DNA of 64,000 nt, from the NCBI RefSeq assembly GCF_964021845.1, contig NZ_CAXHZC010000001.1, positions 1,491,924-1,555,923 on the forward strand, given 5' to 3'. Below, in pieces: positions 32,644-42,784 of the stretch; within the stretch, counting starts at the first letter, position 1; the number at the start of each line of letters is the position of its first letter. This DNA is from Arcticibacterium sp964021845 (lineage in GTDB: Bacteria > Bacteroidota > Bacteroidia > Cytophagales > Spirosomataceae). Below the pieces are notes generated by a model. The model saw only the letters and a program-made list of their open reading frames with translations. It searched no databases and was not told the origin of the DNA. The position numbers were made by a program, and so were the translations under genes.

Positions 32644-33913
32644 TTGGGTCTTTAATTTTACCCAGACTTTTACCTACTAGCAAAGCTACGGTAGCGTCAC
32701 TGGTAACATTGACAGCGGTTCTCACCATGTCTAATGGTCTGTCTACCGCAAATATAAGAGCAATTCCAGCAGGATTAACACCAATGGATTCCAAAACTAT
32801 TACCAACATTAAAATACCTGCACCAGGCACAGCGGCCGTACCTATAGAAGCCAAAGTGGCTGTAAGCACTATAACTAGCTGGTCGGAAAGTGTCAAATCA
32901 TTCCCAAAAACTTGGGCAATAAATACTGCAGCAATTCCCTGATATAGACTTGTACCATCCATATTGATGGTGGCCCCTACCGGGCAAACAAATGAGACAA
33001 CGTCTTTTTCAACTCCCAGATGCTCCTCTACCCTTTCCATTGTAACTGGCAAAGTGGCAGCACTAGAACTGGTAGAAAACGCCAACAACTGAGCTGGCGA
33101 GATTCCATTTAAGAAGGTTTTAAAGTCAATACCAGTAAATACTTTTACCACAGATGGATAAAACACAAATAATAAAAATGCTAAACCAAAAACTACCGTT
33201 AATGCATATGCACCAAGTGCAATAAATACATCTGAAGAAGGAGCCTCCACCATTAAGGTAGCTAGCAATGCAAAAACACCAAATGGAGCAAAAAGCATGA
33301 TGATGTCAATCATCTTTAATATCACCTCATTAAGACCATCAAAGAAGTCTTTGACCGGCTTAGATTTACTAGGTTCAATCAAGATAATGCCTATTCCGAA
33401 GAATACAACAAAGAAAATAATCTGCAACATATTTCCATTAGAACTAGCAGCAGCCACTATATTATCTGGAATGATATCAACCAGTGCGTCTAATGGTCCT
33501 CTTTCTTTTGTTTCGTTTGCAGAGGCTATTCTAGTATCAGCTTCGCCCGCAAAACTCTGCATCATTTCTAGGCGTGTAGTTTCTTCAATGAAACTACCTG
33601 GCTTAATAATGTTTACTAGTAAGAGCCCTATCGATATCGCAAAAATGGTAGTTAGGATATACATCCCGATGGTTCTAGAGCCCATCTTAGACAATTGACG
33701 AATATCATTTAAATCTGAAACACCTTTTACTAGAGAAGCAATAATTAAAGGAATGGCTATTAATTTCAGGGAATTAATAAAAATGGTTCCGAAAGGTTTT
33801 ATCCAATCGACCACAAAATCTTTTCCCCAAGGGAACATAAGAAATAGAGCCCCAATAAGTAGACCCGCGAACATTCCAATAATAATCTGCCAATGCAGAG
33901 CAATTTTTCTCAT
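32603..33913 (-). CDS. Dicarboxylate/amino acid:cation symporter
   Basis: Sodium- or proton-coupled symporter of the DAACS family (glutamate, aspartate or dicarboxylates). Eight membrane helices and two re-entrant loops are recognisable; FSTSSSAATLPVTMERV is the HP1 serine-rich loop, VCPVGATINMDGTSLYQ contains the NMDGT motif, and ASIGTAAVPGAGILML is HP2. GNVTSDATVALLVG-type sequence (NVTSDATVALLVG) ends the core. The length of 436 residues is normal. It precedes pheA on the minus strand and overlaps it, so they are probably cotranscribed. Confidence 0.92.
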   Translation of the reverse strand: MRKIALHWQIIIGMFAGLLIGALFLMFPWGKDFVVDWIKPFGTIFINSLKLIAIPLIIASLVKGVSDLNDIRQLSKMGSRTIGMYILTTIFAISIGLLLVNIIKPGSFIEETTRLEMMQSFAGEADTRIASANETKERGPLDALVDIIPDNIVAAASSNGNMLQIIFFVVFFGIGIILIEPSKSKPVKDFFDGLNEVILKMIDIIMLFAPFGVFALLATLMVEAPSSDVFIALGAYALTVVFGLAFLLFVFYPSVVKVFTGIDFKTFLNGISPAQLLAFSTSSSAATLPVTMERVEEHLGVEKDVVSFVCPVGATINMDGTSLYQGIAAVFIAQVFGNDLTLSDQLVIVLTATLASIGTAAVPGAGILMLVIVLESIGVNPAGIALIFAVDRPLDMVRTAVNVTSDATVALLVGKSLGKIKDPNVKNWDDHYKPQD

Positions 33914-33933
33914 AGATATAATTTTTTCAGAGC

Positions 33934-35829
33934 TTAAACAGTTTCTAAATCCTCTGTTGGAATCTGGTCTTCTTCTACTATATCTTTTTCTACTTTCAGG
34001 TTTTCAATGATGAACTTCTGCCTTTCAGGAGTATTCTTTCCCATAAAGTATCCTAAGATTTTAGCAATGCTAGATTCTTTTTCGAGTATTACGGGATCCA
34101 ATCTAATATCTTTTCCTATGAAACCTTCAAATTCGTGCGGAGAAATTTCACCAAGCCCTTTAAATCTAGTTATTTCAGGTTTTCCTCCAAGTTTTTTAAT
34201 TGCATGCTGCCGTTCATCGTCAGAATAGCAATAGATGGTTTCCTTCTTATTACGTACTCTAAACAGTGGTGTTTGAAGAATATATAGGTGTCCACCCCTA
34301 ACCACATCCGGAAAAAACTGTAAAAAGAAAGTTAACAGCAATAATCTAATGTGAGAACCGTCAACATCAGCATCTGTAGCTATCACCACTTGGTTATATC
34401 TAAGACCATCCATACCGTCTTCTATATTTAGTGCATGCTGCAATAAATTGAACTCTTCGTTCTCATAAACTACTTTCTTACTTAGGCCAAAACAGTTCAA
34501 AGGTTTCCCTCTCAAACTAAATACGGCTTGTGTTTCTGGGCTTCTAGCTTTGGTTATACTTCCTGAAGCAGAATCACCCTCTGTAATAAAGAGGGTAGTA
34601 TCTAACCTATCCTCATATTTGGCATCTGTCAAATGATACTTGCAGTCTCTTAGTTTTTTATTATGTAAACTTGCTTTTTTGGCTCGTTCATTTGCTAATT
34701 TTTTAACACCAGCTAATTCCTTTCTCTCCCTTTCAGATTGCTCTATTCTCTTCTTTAAAGCATCTTTTGTCTCTGAGTTCATGTGAAGGAAATTATCAAA
34801 CTGCTCTTTCACAAAATCATTTATGAAAGTTCTGACAGTTTGAGCATTATCTTCTGGTGAAATGGTAATAGAACCTAGTTTTGTTTTAGTCTGAGACTCA
34901 AAAACTGGTTCCTGAACTCTTATTGAAATTGCCCCTATAATAGACGCTCTAATATCTTCTGCGGCATAATCTTTACCATAATGGTCTCTAACCGTTTTTA
35001 CTATAGCTTCTTTGAAGGCAGAGAGGTGCGTTCCTCCTTGTGTGGTATTTTGACCGTTTACAAAGGATGAATATTCTTCACCATATTGATTACTGTGTGT
35101 AAGAGCCATTTCAATATCCGCTCCTTTCAAATGCACAATAGGGTATCTAAGGTTTGCCTCCTCGGTTTTTCTAAGAAGCAAATCCAAGAGACCATTCTGA
35201 GAAACGAACTTCTTTTTATTGAAACTGATTGTTAAACCGGCGTTCAAATAACAGTAATTCCAAATCATACTCTCAATATATTGAGGTATATAATGGTAAT
35301 TTTTAAAAACAGTATTGTCAGGAACAAACTCTATAAGCGTTCCATTCTTCTCTGTTGTTATTTCTAATTTTGATTGCTCCTGAAGCACTCCAACATTAAA
35401 TTCAGCCCAAGCAGTTTGACCTTCTCTAAAAGCTTGAACCCTAAAAAACGAAGACAAAGCATTCACTGCTTTGGTACCAACACCATTGAGACCAACAGAC
35501 TTTTGAAAGGCCTTGCTGTCATATTTTGCCCCCGTATTAATCTTTGATACTACGTCTACTACTTTCCCTAAAGGAATTCCTCTACCATAATCTCTAACGG
35601 TTACGCTTCCGTCATCTATTACTATATTAATGGCTTTCCCGTGTCCCATTGCATATTCATCAATACAATTATCCATCACCTCTTTAAGTAATACATAAAT
35701 GCCATCGTCTGCAGATGCTCCATCACCTAACTTTCCGATATACATACCTGGTCTAAGTCTTATGTGCTCTTTCCAGTCTAATGAGCGTATACTATCCTCA
35801 TTGTATTGCGGTTCTTTTTCTTCAGCCAT
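33934..35829 (-). CDS. parE: DNA topoisomerase IV subunit B
   Basis: ATPase subunit of topoisomerase IV, which unlinks replicated chromosomes. GHKL ATPase parts: VMDNCIDEYAMGHGKAI, VRDYGRGIPLGKV and VGLNGVGTKAVNAL; TOPRIM part: LFITEGDSASGSITKARS, then LRGKPLNCFGLSKK and VIATDADVDGSHIRLLLL. KINTGAKYDSKAF is typical of ParE rather than GyrB, and 631 residues suits it. The parC gene is not in this window. Divergent from the polysaccharide export cluster. Confidence 0.9.
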   Translation of the reverse strand: MAEEKEPQYNEDSIRSLDWKEHIRLRPGMYIGKLGDGASADDGIYVLLKEVMDNCIDEYAMGHGKAINIVIDDGSVTVRDYGRGIPLGKVVDVVSKINTGAKYDSKAFQKSVGLNGVGTKAVNALSSFFRVQAFREGQTAWAEFNVGVLQEQSKLEITTEKNGTLIEFVPDNTVFKNYHYIPQYIESMIWNYCYLNAGLTISFNKKKFVSQNGLLDLLLRKTEEANLRYPIVHLKGADIEMALTHSNQYGEEYSSFVNGQNTTQGGTHLSAFKEAIVKTVRDHYGKDYAAEDIRASIIGAISIRVQEPVFESQTKTKLGSITISPEDNAQTVRTFINDFVKEQFDNFLHMNSETKDALKKRIEQSERERKELAGVKKLANERAKKASLHNKKLRDCKYHLTDAKYEDRLDTTLFITEGDSASGSITKARSPETQAVFSLRGKPLNCFGLSKKVVYENEEFNLLQHALNIEDGMDGLRYNQVVIATDADVDGSHIRLLLLTFFLQFFPDVVRGGHLYILQTPLFRVRNKKETIYCYSDDERQHAIKKLGGKPEITRFKGLGEISPHEFEGFIGKDIRLDPVILEKESSIAKILGYFMGKNTPERQKFIIENLKVEKDIVEEDQIPTEDLETV

Positions 35830-35983
35830 TGTTAATATATCAGCAGTAGTATAATTATTAAATCATTAAGCAATATTTAAAACCTATTTGAGTTCTCAAA
35901 ACCAAAAATCTTCCGTTATTTTGCAGGAATTTAATACTAAGAGAGGCCCAAAAGTGGTTTACAATATATTTAAATGTTTGTCT

Positions 35984-38422
35984 ATGAATTTGTCCAAAGT
36001 TAGGAATTCAGATTTAATCTCGAAAGTTCTAATTGGTATTATACTACTTACTTTTTTTTCAAGCTCAAGCTGGGCTCAAACCTACCCAGGTTATCCTCAA
36101 AACATCCCCAATACTGGTACAGCTTTACCTGGCTATCCACAGCAAGGTTTGCCTACAGGTCAAACCCAAGGTAAAACTATACAGCAAACACCGCAAGATG
36201 GTTTTAGAACGAATGATCTAACAGAAGAAGATACTGAGGCCATGACTCATGAAGACTCTGTAGCCTTGGTTATGGAAGAAAGAGAAATGGAGGACATTGC
36301 CGTTGAAACGCTTAGAAGAAAAATATTTGGTTACAAGCTTTTCAACCTTCAAAATTTTGACCCGAATGCTGTTCATAACATTCCTACCCCAAACAATTAC
36401 GTTTTAGGAGCAAATGATCAACTTATCATTGATATCTATGGATATCTACAAGAACACCAAGAAGCAGTCATAAATCCAGACGGATACATTACATTAAATA
36501 GAGCTGGCCTAATAAAGGTTTCTGGTCAAACTATTGAAGATGCCACAGATAATATCAAAAGAGCACTTACAAAGATTTACCCAGGTATTAGTAATGGCAC
36601 CATGAAGCTTAAAATTTCTCTTGGAAATGTTAGAAGTATAAAAGTAAGTGTAACGGGTGAGGCAGTTGCTCCAGGAACTTATACCATGAGTTCTTTAAGT
36701 ACTGTTAGCTCAGCCCTCTACAGAAGTGGTGGACCTAACGAAATTGGCTCTTTCAGACAAATTAAGGTTATACGTAATAATTCAACTGTAGCCACACTTG
36801 ACCTTTACGATATTCTAATGAAAGGTTTTTCTAAAGATGATATTCTTTTAAAAGACCAAGATGTTATCCTTATAGGACCATTTGTGAATAGAGTTATTGT
36901 AGGTGGGGGAACTAAGAGAGCTGGCTATTTTGAATTACTCCCTAATGAAACTTTATCAGATGCCATCACTTACGCTGGCGGTTTTGGAACGAAATCATAC
37001 ACTCATAGGCTAAAAATTTACAGAAATACTAGCAAAGAAAAAGAGATTGTAGATGTAATGAACACAAACTACGATAGCTTCACCATGACAAATGGTGACT
37101 CTGTTTTTGTCAATGAAGTTTTAGAGAGGTTTTCAAACCTAGTAAGTGTAGAAGGTGCGGTTTACAGACCTGGAGAGTACTCTTTAAATAGTAATCCGAC
37201 ACTTAAAGCTCTAATAGAATCTTCTGATGGCCTTATGGACGACGCCTTAATGGGAAGAATATCCATAGTAAGAACAAACGCTGATTTATCTACTGAAAAC
37301 CTTTCTGTAAATTATAAAGACATTTTGACAGGAAACTCTCCCGATTTACCACTTAGGAGGGAAGACCGAATTATTGTTCCTTCTATATTTGATTTGACGG
37401 AGGTAGCCTTTGTTAGAATCCAAGGTGCTATAAATAATGAAGATGCCGAAGAGGGTGTTGAACTCCCATATGCCAAAAATTTAACGTTAGAAGACGTAAT
37501 AGTTAGGGTTGGTGGTTTAACAGAAGCTGCAAGTTTATCAAGAATTGAGATAGTTCGAAGAAAAAGAAACGTTGATATAACTAAAGTAAATGCTCAAATT
37601 TCTGACATTATCAGATTAGACGTAACACCAGATTTAGAAGTAGTAAGTGGAAAAGAAAATATCACTCTACAGCCATTTGATGAGATTTTTGTTCGCTCTT
37701 CTCCAAATTATGAAGAGCAAACTTATGTTAAAATTGAAGGTGAAGTTTTTTACCCTTCTACTTATGGAATAGCCAGTAAAGATGAAAAGATTTCTGATTT
37801 GATAAAAAGAGCAGGAGGCTTGACTTTACAAGCTTATAGCCCGGGAGCTACCCTTGTAAGAACAGTACAGCTTTCTGAATTAGAGTTAGAGCAAAAAAGA
37901 AAAACACTTGAAGCTCTAAATACTGGAGGAACAGATACACAAGTAATTGAAATTGACGAAGTGGAAGAAACTAGAGAAGAGGCTATTGATATTGACTTAG
38001 CTGCTATTCTTAAAAACCCCGGAGCGGTTGGGGATTTAACACTTCAAGATGGCGATTTAATCAAGGTTCCTAAGCTTTTAGAAACCATAAGAATTCAAGG
38101 TGAAGTACTATACCCAACCACAGTGAAATTCATGAAAGGTTCTGCCTTTAAAAACTACATTTCGGGAGCAGGTGGATTTACAAAAAGATCAATGAGAAGA
38201 AAATCTTATGTTCTTTATCCAAACGGTTCGGTAGACAGAACCCGAAAATTCTTAGTTTTTAACATTTATCCAAAAATAGAGCCCGGTTCTGAGATAATAG
38301 TACCACAAAAAGTACAGAACAATGCTGACCAATTAGCTAGCTTTGCAAATGTATTAGGAACGCTTAGTGCTACCCTTGGTACAATCTTCAGTATTTATGG
38401 ATTCATTAGTCTAGGTAAATAG
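35984..38422 (+). CDS. SLBB-domain polysaccharide export protein (Wza-like)
   Basis: Outer-membrane exporter for surface polysaccharide, 812 residues from the ATG at 35984, which gives a signal peptide (VLIGIILLTFFSSSSWAQ); an upstream TTG at 35888 would add 32 residues before it. After a Pro/Gln-rich linker comes the Poly_export domain (NYVLGANDQLIIDIYGYL, AVINPDGYITLNRAGLIKV, GMSSLSTVSS-like strand) and at least five SLBB repeats (SVEGAVYRPGEY, VRIQGAINNED, VKIEGEVFYPSTY, IRIQGEVLYPTTV). A hydrophobic C-terminal segment ends it. Unlike E. coli Wza it has no lipobox Cys. First gene of the export cluster. Confidence 0.9.
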   Translation: MNLSKVRNSDLISKVLIGIILLTFFSSSSWAQTYPGYPQNIPNTGTALPGYPQQGLPTGQTQGKTIQQTPQDGFRTNDLTEEDTEAMTHEDSVALVMEEREMEDIAVETLRRKIFGYKLFNLQNFDPNAVHNIPTPNNYVLGANDQLIIDIYGYLQEHQEAVINPDGYITLNRAGLIKVSGQTIEDATDNIKRALTKIYPGISNGTMKLKISLGNVRSIKVSVTGEAVAPGTYTMSSLSTVSSALYRSGGPNEIGSFRQIKVIRNNSTVATLDLYDILMKGFSKDDILLKDQDVILIGPFVNRVIVGGGTKRAGYFELLPNETLSDAITYAGGFGTKSYTHRLKIYRNTSKEKEIVDVMNTNYDSFTMTNGDSVFVNEVLERFSNLVSVEGAVYRPGEYSLNSNPTLKALIESSDGLMDDALMGRISIVRTNADLSTENLSVNYKDILTGNSPDLPLRREDRIIVPSIFDLTEVAFVRIQGAINNEDAEEGVELPYAKNLTLEDVIVRVGGLTEAASLSRIEIVRRKRNVDITKVNAQISDIIRLDVTPDLEVVSGKENITLQPFDEIFVRSSPNYEEQTYVKIEGEVFYPSTYGIASKDEKISDLIKRAGGLTLQAYSPGATLVRTVQLSELELEQKRKTLEALNTGGTDTQVIEIDEVEETREEAIDIDLAAILKNPGAVGDLTLQDGDLIKVPKLLETIRIQGEVLYPTTVKFMKGSAFKNYISGAGGFTKRSMRRKSYVLYPNGSVDRTRKFLVFNIYPKIEPGSEIIVPQKVQNNADQLASFANVLGTLSATLGTIFSIYGFISLGK

Positions 38423-38436
38423 TTTAAAAAGCCCTT

Positions 38437-39528
38437 ATGGAATTAGAAAGTAACACAGAACGTCAGGTTTCTACAAAAGAACTGATGAGTCAATTTTTTG
38501 ACTTTTTAGATCTTCTGGCTAGCAAATGGCGAATTTGGCTTGCAGCCCTTTTAATAGGAGCTTCCCTCAGCCTTACCATGGACTTTTTTGTAGAAAAAGA
38601 AAGTCTTTACAGAAGTACCATTATTTTTAACTTAGAGTTAGGTGGTGGCAGCGGCCAAAGCCAACTAGGAGGATTGGCTAGTACCTTCGGTATTTTCAAT
38701 CAGAACACAGCTTCTGGCGGTGACCTTTTTACCGCACAGAATTTCCCAACTTTGTTACGTTCAAGGGCGGTAATGGAACGAGCTCTTATGAAAACCGTAG
38801 TGGTAAACGGAGATTCGCTTTTGATGATAAACTACATAGCAGATAGTAGTAATATCAAAACGAACGAATGGGGTGGCAGTTTATTCAGAAAACCTTTTCA
38901 AGCCGCCATTGACCATAAATTTGAAGACAAAGATATTAATGAGTTTTCTGAATTGGAAAACTTAATGGTAAATGCTATTTACGATAAGGTAAAAGAAACT
39001 ACTTCTGTAGAGTTGGTAGAAACCACAAGCAGTATTATGGTTTTAACGGCAAAACTTACTAATGAAATGCTTGTTAAAAAATGGGTGGAAGCCGTATTAG
39101 AAACCACAGAAGAGTTTTATGTGGAGATGAAAACGAAGAAGACTAGAGAACTGCTAAAAACTCAAATAGAACAGTTAAATAAAATAGAGGCTGACCTAAC
39201 CAGAACCGACAGCAGAATGGCGAGGCTGTCCTTTGAAAATCCTAATGTCGTTGACCCTAGAGGTACATTTAATCAAACACAAGTCCAAAGGCAAAGCAGT
39301 TTCTTATCAACCCAATATGTGGCACAACTAAACACAATTAAGGGTTTGGAAAGAGTAATAATTGAACAAACTCCAATTTTCACTATTGTAGAAGAAACCA
39401 GATTACCACTAGAAAGAGAAGATGCTGAAACTGGTTTAAATTTAAAATTAAGTAGTTTAGCACTTTTGGTGCTTACCATCATTGTTATAAGTTTGGCAGA
39501 TTCTTATAAAAAAATCATGCAAGACTAA
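38437..39528 (+). CDS. Wzz-type chain-length determinant / polysaccharide co-polymerase
   Basis: Inner-membrane protein with two transmembrane helices, WRIWLAALLIGASLSLTM near residue 35 and LSSLALLVLTIIVISLADSY at the end, and a large periplasmic coiled-coil region between (ELLKTQIEQLNKIEADLTRT). A Pro-rich segment before TM2 (ETRLPLEREDAE) fits the Wzz family. It lacks a tyrosine-kinase domain. Regulates the length or export of the polysaccharide with the Wza-like protein, which ends 15 bases upstream. Confidence 0.88.
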   Translation: MELESNTERQVSTKELMSQFFDFLDLLASKWRIWLAALLIGASLSLTMDFFVEKESLYRSTIIFNLELGGGSGQSQLGGLASTFGIFNQNTASGGDLFTAQNFPTLLRSRAVMERALMKTVVVNGDSLLMINYIADSSNIKTNEWGGSLFRKPFQAAIDHKFEDKDINEFSELENLMVNAIYDKVKETTSVELVETTSSIMVLTAKLTNEMLVKKWVEAVLETTEEFYVEMKTKKTRELLKTQIEQLNKIEADLTRTDSRMARLSFENPNVVDPRGTFNQTQVQRQSSFLSTQYVAQLNTIKGLERVIIEQTPIFTIVEETRLPLEREDAETGLNLKLSSLALLVLTIIVISLADSYKKIMQD

Positions 39529-39542
39529 TAAACCGGAGTATT

Positions 39543-40376
39543 TTGAACAATAAGAAAGTAAAAGTTATATCTTCATATCCCTCCTTTTGGGACTACTGGA
39601 AAGAAGTATTTGATTATCGCGAGTTATTTTGGATTTTAGCTAAGCGAGACATCATGGTCAGATATAAACAAACCATTTTTGGTGTTTTGTGGAGTATCTT
39701 AAGACCATTAATTTCCTCAATGGTTTATGTTTTTGGGGTAAACAGAATTGGTACGCTCGGAGAAAACTCAGAAATACCCTACATCCTGGTTATCTTATCT
39801 GGTAATATACTCTGGCTCTTTTTCTCGCAATCGCTTATGACTATAAGTCTAAGTGTGGTGACCAATAATAACCTTGTTTCTAAAGTCTTTTTCCCAAGAA
39901 TTATTATACCATTTAGTTCCTTCTTTTTAGGCCTGTTAGATGTTATTATAGGAATGTGTGTCTTTATTGGTTTTTGCTTTTACTATAGCTACATACCAGA
40001 TTATAAAATAATTTTTGCTCCTATATTTATCATTCTAGCATATTTGGGAGCAAGTGGCATTGGTCTATTTGCAGCTGTACTTAATGTAAAATATAGAGAT
40101 ATTGGCCAGCTTATTCCTTTTGTCATAAGTTTTGGTTTGTTTATCTCTCCAGTACTTTACACCACAGATACTGTAGCATCTCACTGGACCTACAAATTAT
40201 TTGTGCTTAACCCTGTCACAGGTTGTATTGATGCATTCAGATGGGCTCTTTTAGGAGATGCCTTTACCTTTAACTGGGACAGTTTTATTCCCCTATTAGT
40301 ATTTTGTTTTGTTACTCTTTTTGTGTCAATTCGTTATTTCAGAAAACACGAAAGTTCTTTTGTAGATTACATCTAA
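39543..40376 (+). CDS. ABC transporter permease for polysaccharide export (Wzm type)
   Basis: A 277-residue ABC-2 permease. WDYWKEVFDYRELFWILAKRD and IMVRYKQTIFGVLWSILRP form the N-terminal coupling region typical of Wzm; six membrane helices follow, with SFGLFISPVLYT and NPVTGCIDAFRWALLG as conserved late motifs. The start is TTG at 39543. With the ATPase encoded seven bases downstream it exports lipid-linked O-antigen or capsule to the periplasm. Confidence 0.92.
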   Translation: MNNKKVKVISSYPSFWDYWKEVFDYRELFWILAKRDIMVRYKQTIFGVLWSILRPLISSMVYVFGVNRIGTLGENSEIPYILVILSGNILWLFFSQSLMTISLSVVTNNNLVSKVFFPRIIIPFSSFFLGLLDVIIGMCVFIGFCFYYSYIPDYKIIFAPIFIILAYLGASGIGLFAAVLNVKYRDIGQLIPFVISFGLFISPVLYTTDTVASHWTYKLFVLNPVTGCIDAFRWALLGDAFTFNWDSFIPLLVFCFVTLFVSIRYFRKHESSFVDYI

Positions 40377-40382
40377 TATTTT

Positions 40383-41627
40383 ATGCCTGCTATAGAAATA
40401 AAAAACGCTTCAAAAAGCTATCTTATTAAACACAAGCTTAGCAAGAGTAATACGCTTAGAGAAGATTTAGTCAACTTTTCAAAGTCGGTTTTCTCCAAGA
40501 AGAATCCCTCTGAGAAAGAGCTCTTTTGGGCTTTGCAGAACATAAACTTGACCGTAGAACGAGGTGATAGGTTAGGCGTAATTGGCTCAAATGGAGCAGG
40601 TAAATCAACACTACTAAAAATACTTAGCAGAGTAACAGCACCCACTACTGGCGAAATAAGAATTCAAGGAAGAATGGCCAGCCTCTTAGAAGTAGGAACA
40701 GGCTTTCACCCAGAACTTACGGGAAGAGAAAACATCTATCTGAATGGTTCTATACTTGGCATGAAAAACTATGAGATTAATGCTCAGTTTGATGCCATTG
40801 TGGAATTTGCTGGTATTCAACAGTTTTTAGATACTCCTGTAAAAAGATATTCTTCAGGTATGTATGTGCGTTTAGGTTTTGCTATTGCGGCTCACCTTGA
40901 ACCGGAGATATTAATTGTTGATGAAGTTTTGGCCGTTGGTGACGCCGATTTCCAAAAGAAAAGTATTGGAAAAATGCGTGATGTTTCAAAAAGCGGAAGA
41001 ACAATTCTGTTTGTAAGTCACAACTTAACTGCAGTTCAAAATCTTTGCAATAAAGGTGCATTTCTCCGCAAAGGCGAACTTATTGACTCTGGTGACATAA
41101 ATTCAGTAATTAATAATTACGTTCAAAATGTAGCTTCTTTTCAGGTCAAACAAGAATGGGTAGATCAATCAAAAGCTCCTGGAGACAATGGAATTTTGGC
41201 TAAAAGAATTGAGCTAAAATCTAATGAGGAACTAGAAACTGGTACTCAGCTTACTACAGCTACGCCTTTGAAAGTAGAATATGAGTTTTGGAATGACCAC
41301 GATGATATTAAACTCAATGTTAGTATTTTCCTTTATACCATGACTGGTCAATGTATTTTCAACATTGCCAATGAAGGTAAAATATATAAAAAAGGACTTA
41401 TTGCTACCGAATTTAATATTCCTGGAAACTTCTTAAATGATGGTTCTTACTTCATCTCCATGATGGTGGTTAAAGATGAGTCTAAGCCTTTATTCTTCTT
41501 TGAAGAGGCTCTTATGTTCGATATTCAAGATTTTAGAGAAGACATAGAATGGGTGGGTAAATGGCCCGGTGCTATTAGACCTTTAAACCTAAAATTAAAA
41601 ACCTGGCAAAAAGAGTTTAATAAGTAG
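40383..41627 (+). CDS. ABC transporter ATPase with Wzt-like C-terminal domain
   Basis: A 414-residue ATPase. Walker A IGSNGAGKSTLLKIL near 79, the signature YSSGMYVRLGFAIAA near 160, Walker B EILIVDEVLAVGDADFQKK and the H-loop FVSHNLTAV are intact. From about 260 a beta-sandwich Wzt C-terminal domain follows (PLKVEYEFWNDHDDIKLNVS, FNIPGNFLNDGSYFISMMVV), which in studied systems recognises the terminal sugar of the glycan. It is the partner of the preceding permease. Confidence 0.93.
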   Translation: MPAIEIKNASKSYLIKHKLSKSNTLREDLVNFSKSVFSKKNPSEKELFWALQNINLTVERGDRLGVIGSNGAGKSTLLKILSRVTAPTTGEIRIQGRMASLLEVGTGFHPELTGRENIYLNGSILGMKNYEINAQFDAIVEFAGIQQFLDTPVKRYSSGMYVRLGFAIAAHLEPEILIVDEVLAVGDADFQKKSIGKMRDVSKSGRTILFVSHNLTAVQNLCNKGAFLRKGELIDSGDINSVINNYVQNVASFQVKQEWVDQSKAPGDNGILAKRIELKSNEELETGTQLTTATPLKVEYEFWNDHDDIKLNVSIFLYTMTGQCIFNIANEGKIYKKGLIATEFNIPGNFLNDGSYFISMMVVKDESKPLFFFEEALMFDIQDFREDIEWVGKWPGAIRPLNLKLKTWQKEFNK

Positions 41628-41680
41628 TATTTTGCTTAAAGCCTTTTACTAATTTTAAGAAACTTCATAATCCCATTGAA

Positions 41681-42784
41681 TTGAGAATTTTTGTTACCCA
41701 AGCTTTTTTACCACCTAAGGAAGAGTACCAAGCATTCATAGACAAAATCTATGAAACAAATTGGTTAACGAATAATGGTCCATTACTTCAGGAGCTAGAG
41801 GCGAAACTTAAAGAGTACCTTGGTTTAGAAAGTTTGATTTATGTATCTAATGGTACTATTGCTCTTCAACTTGCCATAAAATCCCTTGAATTATCTGGCG
41901 AAATAATTACTACGCCATACTCCTACTGTGCTACCACTACTTCCATACTTTGGGAAAATTGTAAGCCAGTTTTTGTGGATGTCAACTCGAATGATTTCAA
42001 TATAAATCCAGAATTAATTGAAGCTAAAATAACCGATAAAACATCAGCCATTTTAGCTACACACGTTTATGGAAACCCATGCGATGTTCTGGCTATAGAG
42101 AAAATCGCCAAGAAATATAGTTTACCAGTAGTTTATGATGCCGCTCATGGCTTTAATGTTAAACTAAATGGAAAATCTCTTTTATCTTATGGGGATATTG
42201 CGACATGTAGTTTTCATGCTACTAAAGTTTTTCATACGGTAGAAGGTGGTTCTATTTCTGTAAATGGAAATCCCAAGTTGGCTAAAAAAATATGGTATTA
42301 CAGAAGTTTTGGGCATGTTAACGACGATTATGTAAGCCTAGGCATTAATGGTAAAAATTCTGAATTTCACGCTGCCATGGGATTGACAAACCTTCCCCAT
42401 GTAGAAGAAATTATCAGTAAGAGAAAGGCCATCTTTGACATTTATGATGCCCAGTTAAATTTTGACCATATATTCAGGCCTTATACAGAGCAAAAGGACT
42501 TTGAATACAATTATGCTTACTACCCAGTAGTATTTGAAACCAAAGAAGTTACAGATGAAATAATAGCCAAACTTAAAGAAGCTGATGTATTCCCAAGAAG
42601 ATACTTCTACCCTTCTTTAAACACATTAGGCTATGTAAATAGCTCAGATAAATGCCCTGTTTCTGAATCTGTTTCTCATAGAGTGCTTTCTCTTCCTCTC
42701 TTCCCTGGATTGCCTGAAAATGATGTAATCAGAATTAGTCAAATTATTAATAAAGTACTTCAAAAGAATGGCCAGCAAACCTAA
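41681..42784 (+). CDS. DegT/DnrJ/EryC1/StrS aminotransferase
   Basis: PLP-dependent sugar aminotransferase, 367 residues. YVSNGTIALQLAIKSL, PYSYCATTTSILWENC and VYDAAHGFNV (PLP-binding Asp) lead to the Schiff-base Lys in CSFHATKVFHTVEGG; FGHVNDDYVSLGINGKNSEF and FYPSLNTLGY are family motifs. Probably makes an amino-deoxy sugar nucleotide for the polysaccharide. The TTG start at 41681 follows a 50-base gap. It overlaps the next gene by 17 bases. Confidence 0.93.
   Translation: MRIFVTQAFLPPKEEYQAFIDKIYETNWLTNNGPLLQELEAKLKEYLGLESLIYVSNGTIALQLAIKSLELSGEIITTPYSYCATTTSILWENCKPVFVDVNSNDFNINPELIEAKITDKTSAILATHVYGNPCDVLAIEKIAKKYSLPVVYDAAHGFNVKLNGKSLLSYGDIATCSFHATKVFHTVEGGSISVNGNPKLAKKIWYYRSFGHVNDDYVSLGINGKNSEFHAAMGLTNLPHVEEIISKRKAIFDIYDAQLNFDHIFRPYTEQKDFEYNYAYYPVVFETKEVTDEIIAKLKEADVFPRRYFYPSLNTLGYVNSSDKCPVSESVSHRVLSLPLFPGLPENDVIRISQIINKVLQKNGQQT

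Noticed and set aside
32637..33698. Plus-strand ORFs antisense to the symporter
   Set aside because: Shadow frames of a well-supported gene, with no protein signature.
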